Part shown: piece by piece, positions 1 to 3,829 of the stretch
Layout: every line of letters starts with the position of its first letter
Numbering within the stretch: the first letter of the stretch is position 1
Assembly (NCBI GenBank): GCA_902463905.1
Contig: CABQHF010000146.1
Span: forward strand, 1 to 5,295
Reading direction: 5' to 3'
Origin: an uncultured Faecalibacterium sp.
GTDB lineage: Bacteria > Bacillota > Clostridia > Oscillospirales > Ruminococcaceae
Length of the DNA stretch: 5,295 nucleotides
Translations under genes and position numbers: made by a program
The notes under the pieces: generated by a model
Seen by the model: only the letters and a program-made list of their open reading frames with translations
Databases searched by the model: none
What the model was told of the DNA's origin: nothing

Positions 1-37
1 GGATACCGTCCATCGTGACGGTCAGAACTTTTTTCAT
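1..37 (-). CDS. 5' end of an unidentified minus-strand gene (partial)
   Basis: The ATG is at 37-35 on the minus strand and the gene runs off the left edge after 12 codons, reading MKKVLTVTMDGI. The start is supported by a strong Shine-Dalgarno, AGGAGGG, at 45-51 with a 7-nt gap. The opening Met-Lys-Lys followed by hydrophobic residues is too short to assign to a family or to decide whether it is a signal peptide. Its upstream region is unusually elaborate: a terminator-type hairpin in the leader (82-133) and two blocks of phased repeats (183-222, 290-350). This suggests a conditionally expressed gene rather than a constitutive one; that is inference. I see no promoter between the terminator hairpin and the start codon. 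Real gene start: confident; function: unknown. Confidence 0.75.
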   Translation of the reverse strand, partial: MKKVLTVTMDGI

Positions 38-44
38 CGGTAAA

Positions 45-51
45 CCCTCCT
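45..51 (-). promoter_or_regulatory. Shine-Dalgarno of the off-edge gene
   Basis: AGGAGGG on the minus strand, 7 nt before the ATG at 37-35. It is what fixes the start of the partial gene. A small hairpin (TTCGGG/CCCGAA arms at 74-79 and 60-65, loop of 8) sits just upstream and ends 8 bases before this site. Confidence 0.75.
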
Positions 52-81
52 TTGGTGGATTCGGGAAGTTCAGCCCGAAAA

Positions 82-133
82 CAAAAAAGCGCGTTCCTTT
101 TTCTGTTCCGAGAGAACAGCGAGTGAACGCGCT
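82..133 (-). terminator. Leader intrinsic terminator / putative attenuator
   Basis: On the minus strand a perfect 9-bp stem (arms 125-133 and 88-96, AGCGCGTTC with its complement) encloses a second 6-bp hairpin (114-119 with 103-108, 5-nt loop). It is followed directly by a run of six T (88-83 read on the minus strand). This has the form of an intrinsic terminator. It lies about 45-95 nt upstream of the start codon of the off-edge gene, with no visible promoter in between, so the gene would be reached only by readthrough or antitermination. The nested, three-way shape differs from a simple stem-loop. I could not identify an aptamer, T-box motif or leader peptide that would control it. The alternative is the terminator of a short, unseen upstream RNA. 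Confidence 0.6.
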
Positions 134-182
134 ATGTATGAAGAAAAGTGTTTTGCACGGTTTCTGGTAGGAATGTGAAAAA

Positions 183-222
183 TAGATTTACACAGTTTAT
201 CTTGTATTTACATGGATTTACA
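183..222. repeat. Four tandem 10-bp repeats (TTTACA boxes), putative operator
   Basis: Read on the plus strand, four consecutive 10-bp units begin at 183, 193, 203 and 213. Three are near-identical (TAGATTTACA, TGTATTTACA, TGGATTTACA) and the unit at 193 is degenerate (CAGTTTATCT). Each unit therefore presents a TTTACA-type hexamer followed by a 4-bp gap, one per helical turn. This resembles the direct-repeat boxes bound by OmpR/PhoB-family response regulators; the PhoP boxes of Bacillus subtilis (TT[A/T/C]ACA repeats with short gaps) are the closest known form. The block lies upstream of the leader of the off-edge minus-strand gene. The repeats are seen directly; regulator identity is inference. 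Confidence 0.5.
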
Positions 223-289
223 GGAAAGCGGCTACCAATTTTAGCAGAGAGCCGGAAAACAGAGTCCAAAAGGTGCTTTATGGGGCTTC

Positions 290-350
290 ATTAGCTGGAA
301 ACCTGATTTTATTAGCTGGAACCGAAAATTCTGCTAATGGCATTAGCTGG
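290..350 (-). promoter_or_regulatory. Phased CCAGCTAAT repeats, LytTR-like operator candidate
   Basis: Three copies of the 9-mer CCAGCTAAT occur on the minus strand at 350-342, 319-311 and 298-290. The two nearest the off-edge gene are separated by exactly 12 bp (period 21), and both extend to TTCCAGCTAAT. The third is offset by 31 bp, so all three lie on about the same face of the helix. Two 9-bp direct repeats with a 12-bp gap is the known architecture of LytTR-family response-regulator sites, whose consensus is [TA][AC][CA]GTTN[AG][TG]; each copy here fits 7 of 9 positions by my count. Repeats are certain, a LytTR role is inference. No convincing minus-strand -10/-35 pair was found beside it; CATAAA near 277-282 is a weak -10 candidate. 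Confidence 0.45.
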
Positions 351-355
351 CTAAT
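333..355. repeat. Overlapping palindromes GCTAATG-G-CATTAGC and ATTAGC-TG-GCTAAT
   Basis: Positions 333-347 form a perfect 7-bp inverted repeat with a 1-bp centre, and 342-355 form a perfect 6-bp inverted repeat with a 2-bp centre. They share the ATTAGC half at 342-347, which is also the start of the third CCAGCTAAT repeat (read on the other strand). Such short-centre palindromes suit binding by a dimeric protein rather than RNA folding. They sit at the upstream edge of the control region of the off-edge gene, 21 bp past the tRNA-Arg terminator. Confidence 0.4.
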
Positions 356-375
356 TTTGGTGATAGGTTCAAAAT

Positions 376-425
376 GAAAAATGCGAAGATCGTCTTTCAC
401 ATGGAAAAATGACCTTCGCATTTTC
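376..425 (-). terminator. Intrinsic terminator after tRNA-Arg(CCU), works on either strand by shape
   Basis: An 11-bp perfect stem, AAAATGCGAAG at 378-388 with CTTCGCATTTT at 414-424, has a 25-nt interior that can form a small inner stem (TTTC 395-398 with GAAA 404-407). On the minus strand it ends in a T-rich run and lies 10 nt beyond the tRNA-Arg 3' end, so it most likely stops that transcript. The plus strand also ends in TTTTCTT, so it could act in both directions. Confidence 0.75.
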
Positions 426-434
426 TTAAAGGGA

Positions 435-508
435 TACCCCAGACAGGATTCGAACCTGCGGTCTCCTCCTTAGGAGGGAGGCGCTTTATCCAGCTAAGCT
501 ACTGAGGC
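435..508 (-). tRNA. tRNA-Arg, anticodon CCU
   Basis: Complete 74-nt cloverleaf on the minus strand. Acceptor GCCTCAG pairs with CTGGGGT including two G-U pairs (G1-U72 and U4-G69). The D stem is GCTT/AAGC, the anticodon stem CCTCC/GGAGG with loop CTCCTAA, anticodon CCU at 474-472. The T arm is GCAGG-TTCGAAT-CCTGT and the discriminator is A. The CCA end is not encoded (TCC follows). It reads the arginine codon AGG. The D-arm and acceptor sequence differ at several positions from the halved tRNA-Arg at 718-757, so it is not a simple duplicate. The wobble-rich acceptor and AT-rich setting fit a tRNA carried by a mobile element; that is inference. A terminator follows at 376-425. Confidence 0.92.
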
Positions 509-515
509 ATATTAT

Positions 516-543
516 GTATTATCGTTGATTTTTTGAAATTCAA
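516..543 (-). promoter_or_regulatory. Candidate promoter of tRNA-Arg(CCU)
   Basis: On the minus strand TTGAAT (543-538) and TAATAC (521-516) are separated by 16 bp. An overlapping GATAAT (523-518) is a better -10 but is only 14 bp from the same -35. Either would start transcription within a few bases of the tRNA 5' end at 508, which is shorter than usual. The choice of hexamers is uncertain. Confidence 0.35.
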
Positions 544-640
544 CGCGCTTGGAAACGAATATGCAGAATGATTTTCACACCGAAGTGACCGACTGCGTTG
601 CAACCGGAACGGTGTTAAACTTGTTGCATCAAAATTTGTT

Positions 641-670
641 GAGAAAACCGTGATTCTCGGTTTTGCTTTT
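641..670. terminator. Terminator-like hairpin AAAACCG/CGGTTTT
   Basis: A 7-bp stem (644-650 with 658-664) closes a 7-nt loop, with GCTTTT after it on the plus strand and TTTT-CTC at its end on the minus strand. It is symmetrical enough to act either way. On the minus strand it would stop transcripts begun at the promoter of the halved tRNA, about 55 nt beyond the break. The T-runs are part of the stem, so strength is uncertain. Confidence 0.5.
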
Positions 671-717
671 GATTAGAGCAATCACTTCTGCCCCCAAGGT
701 ATCCGGTTGACCGAATT

Positions 718-757
718 CTTAGGAGGGGGACGCTCTATCCAACTGAGCTACCGAGAC
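718..757 (-). pseudogene. Halved tRNA-Arg (anticodon CCU), 5' part only
   Basis: The minus strand from 757 gives acceptor GTCTCGG, linker TA, a perfect D arm (GCTC/GAGC around AGTTGGATA), then G and the anticodon stem TCCCC with loop CTCCTAA (anticodon CCU at 723-721), and one more G. The next bases, AATTCGG, cannot pair with TCCCC, and no T arm or matching CCGAGAC acceptor follows. The gene is therefore cut one base past the anticodon loop. Its promoter (792-820) is intact. Homology with the intact tRNA-Arg at 435-508 includes the stretch CCTCCTAAG, the usual kind of crossover core for integrases that target tRNA anticodon loops. Loss through integration, or through a deletion at an old attachment site, both fit; I cannot tell which. 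Confidence 0.8.
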
Positions 758-791
758 ACGATGCGGTGCGCAAGGTGCGAACCACTTTCTT

Positions 792-820
792 ATAATACCG
801 CATTACGCATGCAAAATCAA
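792..820 (-). promoter_or_regulatory. Sigma-A promoter of the halved tRNA
   Basis: On the minus strand TTGATT (820-815), a 17-bp spacer, and TATTAT (797-792). Transcription would start near 785, about 28 nt before the tRNA 5' end at 757, a normal tRNA leader length. Its -35 is one base pair from the -35 of the plus-strand trkH promoter at 822-850, so the two are back to back. Confidence 0.65.
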
Positions 821-821
821 G

Positions 822-850
822 TTGAACCGGCAAAGAAAATGGTGTATGCT
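822..850 (+). promoter_or_regulatory. Candidate sigma-A promoter of the K+ transporter gene
   Basis: TTGAAC (822-827), a 17-bp spacer, and TATGCT (845-850), each matching the consensus at four of six positions. The start would be near 857, giving a leader of about 46 nt. That leader holds a hairpin, GGCAGTGC/GCGCTGCC (871-878 with 882-889, one G-U pair, 3-nt loop), ending 3 nt before the Shine-Dalgarno GGAGG at 893-897. Confidence 0.5.
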
Positions 851-902
851 ATAGGGGAGAAAACGAAAGCGGCAGTGCAGGGCGCTGCCTGCGGAGGAAC
901 GT

Positions 903-2291
903 ATGAAGAAGAAATTCAAAAACCTGTTCCGGCATCGCGCAAAAAGCCGAACCAAACCGCGAGGCTATAATCCCACCCAGATCATCTGCGTCAGTTTCGT
1001 GATCGTGATCGCGCTGGGCACGCTGCTGCTGTCGCTGCCCATTGCCAGCCGCTACGGGCGGCTGAAGGTGATCGACGCTTTGTTCACGGCCACCAGCGCC
1101 ACCTGCGTGACGGGCCTGGTGGTGCGGGACACCTGGACCCAGTTCACCTGGTTCGGGCAGGCGGTGGTTCTGTGCCTGATCCAGGTGGGCGGCCTGGGTC
1201 TGGTCACCCTGACCAGCTTCTTTGCGCTGGCCATGCGGCGGCGCATGGGCTTCCGGGACCTGCGAGTGCTGGGCGAGAGCGTGTCGGCTGATGGCTATGC
1301 GCAGGCCAAGGACGTGCTGCGTATCGTGGTGGGCCTGGCCGCCCTGTTTGAGGGCATCGGCATCCTGCTGCTGCTGTTTGCCTTTGTGCCGCAGTTTGGC
1401 CCGGAGGGCATCTGGGTGAGCGTGTTCACAGCCATTTCAGCCTTCTGCAATGCGGGCTTTGACCTGTTCGGCCGGTTCGGGGCCTATTCCTCGCTGGTGC
1501 CCTATGTGCACAACTACTACGTGCAGTTCGTGATCATGTTCATGATCATCTCCGGCGGCCTGGGCTTCATGGTCTGGGTGGAACTGGGCCAGTACCCCAA
1601 AAAGTACAAGCTGTCACTCCACGCAAAAGTGGTGCTGATCTTCTCGGTGATCCTCTGGGTGGGCGGTGCAGTGCTCATTGGCCTGATGGAGTGGAACAAC
1701 CCTGCCAGCATGGGCGGGCTCAGTGCGCCGGACAAAGTTATGGCGGCGCTGTTCCAGTCGGTGTCCACCCGAACGGCTGGCATGAACACCGTTGACCTGG
1801 CGGCCTGCGGCCCCATTACCAAGCTGCTGATGAGCGTGCTGCAGTTCATCGGTGCGGCTCCCGGCTCCACGGGCGGCGGCGTGAAGGTGACCACCTTTGC
1901 CGTGCTGGTGCTGACCATCCGCAGCGTGGCGCAGGGCCGGGATGACTGCGTGATCGCCGACCACCATATCGAGTCCAAGACCGTGTACCGCGCTTTGACC
2001 ATCATCGTTCTTGGCGCAGTGGCCGCCTTTGGTTCTGCTGTGGTGGTGTACTACAACACTTCGGATGCGGTGTCGGTCATTGACGCCATCTTTGAATCCT
2101 GCTCGGCGTTTGGCACCGTGGGCTTGTCGGTGGGCGTGACCGCCCGGCTGAAGGACGGGGCCAAGATCCTGTATATGATCGTGATGTTCATGGGCCGCGT
2201 GGGCCCGGTGTCGCTGGCCATGAGCCTTACAGCCCGGCCCGACGACAACAAGCGCAAGATCATGCCCGTGGGTCATATCAACGTAGGCTGA
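903..2291 (+). CDS. TrkH/KtrB-family potassium uptake membrane subunit
   Basis: A 462-residue integral membrane protein that forms the ion pore of a Trk/Ktr-type K+ uptake system. The start is fixed by GGAGG at 893-897, 5 nt before the ATG. After a basic cytoplasmic N-terminus (about 1-22, rich in Lys/Arg) come four helix-pore-helix repeats. The pore loops are visible as SATCVTGL (65-72), ISAFCNAGFD (178-187), SVSTRTAGM (286-294) and SCSAFGTVGL (399-408). The family hallmark GSTGGGVKVTTF is at 321-332, preceding the third repeat's outer helix. The end MPVGHINVG matches the usual cytoplasmic tail. Length is typical for KtrB. Such pores need a cytosolic RCK-domain partner (KtrA/TrkA) that gates them with nucleotides; none is in this window, since the gene is followed by a terminator and a convergent gene. 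Trk or Ktr naming is left open because the partner is unseen. Arginine codons I checked are CGN, in contrast to the AT-rich DNA upstream. Confidence 0.93.
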   Translation: MKKKFKNLFRHRAKSRTKPRGYNPTQIICVSFVIVIALGTLLLSLPIASRYGRLKVIDALFTATSATCVTGLVVRDTWTQFTWFGQAVVLCLIQVGGLGLVTLTSFFALAMRRRMGFRDLRVLGESVSADGYAQAKDVLRIVVGLAALFEGIGILLLLFAFVPQFGPEGIWVSVFTAISAFCNAGFDLFGRFGAYSSLVPYVHNYYVQFVIMFMIISGGLGFMVWVELGQYPKKYKLSLHAKVVLIFSVILWVGGAVLIGLMEWNNPASMGGLSAPDKVMAALFQSVSTRTAGMNTVDLAACGPITKLLMSVLQFIGAAPGSTGGGVKVTTFAVLVLTIRSVAQGRDDCVIADHHIESKTVYRALTIIVLGAVAAFGSAVVVYYNTSDAVSVIDAIFESCSAFGTVGLSVGVTARLKDGAKILYMIVMFMGRVGPVSLAMSLTARPDDNKRKIMPVGHINVG

Positions 2292-2318
2292 TGGCATCCC
2301 ATCCTCAAGAGACAAAGA

Positions 2319-2361
2319 AAAATGGAGGCTGTCCGGTTCTGGATAGCCTCCATTTTGTTTT
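2319..2361. terminator. Bidirectional terminator between trkH/ktrB and pepT
   Basis: A 16-bp stem (2319-2334 with 2341-2356, one G-U pair) closes a 6-nt loop GGTTCT. AAAA flanks the left arm and TTTTGTTTT the right, so T-runs follow the hairpin on both strands. It lies 28 nt beyond the transporter stop codon and 15 nt beyond the pepT stop codon, and serves both convergent genes. Confidence 0.92.
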
Positions 2362-2375
2362 GCATGAAGATAAAA

Positions 2376-3593
2376 TTACTCCGCGTACAGGCTGATGATG
2401 TTCAGCATGATCTGGGTGCAGCGGTCCATCCGCTCCACAGTGGTGCACTCGCACACGCCGTGGAAGTTGAAGCCACCGGTGCCCAGGTTGGGGCAGGGCA
2501 GACCCTTCCAGCTCAGGGTAGCACCATCGGTGCCGCCACGCACAGGCACTTCCTCCGGCTCCAGCCCGGCCATGCGAACAGCCTTGCGGGCGGTCTCGAT
2601 GAGATGGAAGTGGGGCTTGATCTTTTCCAGCATATTGCGGTAGCTGTCCTTGATCTCCACTTCTACGGTGCCTGCGCCGTACTTGCCGTTCAGGTAATCG
2701 GCAATGTCCTGCATATTGTCCTTCTTGAACTGCAGCTTGGCGGCATCGTGGTCGCGCAGGATGTAGCCCAGCTTTGCGGTGGTAACGTCCCCGTACATCT
2801 GGCACAGGTGGTAGAAGCCCTGGCGGCCCTCGGTGGTCTCAGGCCGTGCCATTACCGGCAGAGCCTGGTGGAACTCCATGGCCACGTTGGAGGCGTTGAT
2901 CATGGTGTCCTTGGCAGAGCCGGGGTGCACCGAGAAGCCGTGGATGGTAACGGTGGCTGCTGCGGCGTTAAAGTTCTCGTACTCGATGGACCCGGCGTCG
3001 CCGCCGTCCACGGTGTAGGCAAAATCAGCCCCAAAGCCCGGGATGTCAAACAGGTCGGCACCCTCGCCGATCTCCTCGTCCGGGGTAAAGGCGATGCACA
3101 GCTTGCCGTGGGGCAGGCCCTTCTCCAGCACCGTCTCCACGGCGGTCATGATCTCGGCCACACCGGCCTTGTCGTCGGCACCCAGCAGGGTGGTGCCATC
3201 GGTGGTGATCAGGGTCTCGCCCTTCATGGATGCCAGAAAGGGGAAGGAGGACACCTTCATCACCATGCCGGTGGCGGGCAGAGTCACGTCGCCGCCGTCG
3301 TAATTCTCGTGCAGGATGGGGTTTACGTTCTCGCCGCTGGCATCCGGGGCGGTGTCCATGTGGGCGATGAGGCCCAGTGCGGGCTTGTCCTCGCAGCCGG
3401 GGGTAGCGGGCAGGCTGCCGTAGACGTAGCAGTGCTCGTCCACGCGGGCATCCTCCACACCCAGAGCTTTAAGCTCCTCCACCAGCTGGTGGGCAAGGTC
3501 AAATTCCCGTGCGGCGGAGGGATGCGTACCGGATTCGGGGTCCGAGGTGGTGTACACCCGGACGTAATTCAGAAGTCGTTCATAAGCGCGCAT
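2376..3593 (-). CDS. pepT: Peptidase T (tripeptide aminopeptidase, M20B)
   Basis: A 405-residue cytosolic zinc aminopeptidase that releases the N-terminal residue from tripeptides. I chose ATG 3593-3591 (MRAYERLLNYVRVYTTSDPESGT) because AAGGAG lies at 3609-3604 and both candidate promoters are upstream; an in-frame ATG at 3737 would start before the promoters and add 48 unrelated residues. Metal and catalytic residues line up with the characterised Salmonella enzyme: H78 and D80 in AHMDT, D140 in GADDKAG, E173-E174 in PDEEIG, D196 in TVDGGD, and H378 in NFHG. The catalytic part (1-210 and 325-405) flanks the dimerisation/lid region with HGFSVHPGSAKDTMINA at 218-234. Length matches the family (about 400-410). 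It is monocistronic, convergent with the K+ transporter gene and separated from the upstream phosphofructokinase by that gene's terminator. Confidence 0.96.
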   Translation of the reverse strand: MRAYERLLNYVRVYTTSDPESGTHPSAAREFDLAHQLVEELKALGVEDARVDEHCYVYGSLPATPGCEDKPALGLIAHMDTAPDASGENVNPILHENYDGGDVTLPATGMVMKVSSFPFLASMKGETLITTDGTTLLGADDKAGVAEIMTAVETVLEKGLPHGKLCIAFTPDEEIGEGADLFDIPGFGADFAYTVDGGDAGSIEYENFNAAAATVTIHGFSVHPGSAKDTMINASNVAMEFHQALPVMARPETTEGRQGFYHLCQMYGDVTTAKLGYILRDHDAAKLQFKKDNMQDIADYLNGKYGAGTVEVEIKDSYRNMLEKIKPHFHLIETARKAVRMAGLEPEEVPVRGGTDGATLSWKGLPCPNLGTGGFNFHGVCECTTVERMDRCTQIMLNIISLYAE

Positions 3594-3618
3594 AAGAGGC
3601 ACACTCCTTTGTTTATAG

Positions 3619-3647
3619 ATTATAGATTGGAAAATCGTTTTTGCAAA
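3619..3647 (-). promoter_or_regulatory. pepT proximal promoter candidate
   Basis: A perfect minus-strand TATAAT (3624-3619) is preceded by TTTGCA (3647-3642) at 17 bp, or TTGCAA (3646-3641) at 16 bp. The start would fall about 15-20 nt from the pepT ATG region's Shine-Dalgarno. The -10 is strong and the -35 weak, so it may be secondary to the distal promoter. Confidence 0.45.
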
Positions 3648-3659
3648 CATCCGGTTTTT

Positions 3660-3688
3660 ATCATACCCTCTTTTTCGCTTTTTGACAA
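3660..3688 (-). promoter_or_regulatory. pepT distal sigma-A promoter
   Basis: On the minus strand TTGTCA (3688-3683), a 17-bp A-rich spacer, and TATGAT (3665-3660); both hexamers match the consensus at five of six positions. Transcription would begin near 3653, giving a leader of about 60 nt before the ATG at 3593. Confidence 0.7.
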
Positions 3689-3730
3689 CCTTTTTTGCAT
3701 ACAAGACAATAAAAACACAGATATTCAACA

Positions 3731-3755
3731 TTTGCATGAAAGAAGTTCATGCAAA
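3731..3755. repeat. 10-bp inverted repeat upstream of pepT promoter
   Basis: TTTGCATGAA (3731-3740) and TTCATGCAAA (3746-3755) are a perfect inverted pair around a 5-bp centre, AGAAG. It lies between the phosphofructokinase terminator and the pepT promoter, centred about 90 bp upstream of the distal start. There is no T-run, so it is not a terminator. The submotif TTTGCA recurs at 3694-3699 and 3640-3645. An operator for pepT is a reasonable guess; no regulator can be named. Confidence 0.5.
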
Positions 3756-3771
3756 AGATGGCTCTGTCTGT

Positions 3772-3813
3772 AAAAAAGCATCTCAGCAAAGCCCGCGGGC
3801 TTTGCTGAGATGC
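3772..3813 (-). terminator. Strong intrinsic terminator of the phosphofructokinase gene
   Basis: A perfect 36-bp palindrome (3778-3795 with 3796-3813) forms a stem of up to about 16 bp around a minimal loop at GCCCG/CGGGC. It is followed on the minus strand by TTTTTTA (3777-3771). It begins 17 nt beyond the stop codon of the phosphofructokinase gene and insulates pepT from it. Confidence 0.92.
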
Positions 3814-3829
3814 AGGGGTCAAAATATTC

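Larger units (their letters stand above)
509..717. other. Gene-free, AT-richer segment between intact and halved tRNA-Arg
   Basis: No open reading frame with a ribosome binding site is seen here. It contains the candidate tRNA promoter near its left end and a terminator-like hairpin at 641-670. A short inverted repeat CGGT/ACCG at 704-713 lies next to the point where tRNA homology ends. I looked for the missing 3' half of the tRNA at 718-757 (T arm GGTTCGAATCC and acceptor CCGAGAC in minus orientation) and it is not present in this segment. It therefore looks like sequence inserted or joined at the anticodon loop. Confidence 0.5.

Noticed and set aside
134..178. Plus-strand 14-codon frame MYEEKCFARFLVGM
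   Set aside because: Starts within a hairpin arm boundary without a ribosome binding site, and the neighbouring gene is on the other strand.
183..350. CRISPR array
   Set aside because: Repeats are only 9-11 bp with no uniform repeat-spacer unit and no cas gene; spacing follows helical turns instead.
134..360. T-box or known riboswitch aptamer upstream of the off-edge gene
   Set aside because: No T-box core motif and no fold I recognise; the repeats there suit protein binding to DNA better than RNA folding.
707..970. Plus-strand 87-codon open frame
   Set aside because: It runs across the halved tRNA and two promoters and into the transporter start in another frame. It has no clear ribosome binding site and resembles no protein.
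1614..2315. Minus-strand 233-codon open frame opposite the K+ transporter
   Set aside because: His- and Gly-rich shadow frame antisense to a clearly recognised membrane protein; it also begins inside the terminator region.
3594..3737. Upstream extension of pepT to the ATG at 3737
   Set aside because: It would begin before both candidate promoters and within an inverted repeat. It adds 48 residues with no family match, and the ATG at 3593 has a Shine-Dalgarno and the standard PepT N-terminus.
2322..3773. Long plus-strand open frame (483 codons) opposite pepT
   Set aside because: It is antisense to pepT, rich in His, Gly and Ala as expected from a shadow of a GC-rich gene, and it crosses a terminator and the pepT promoter.
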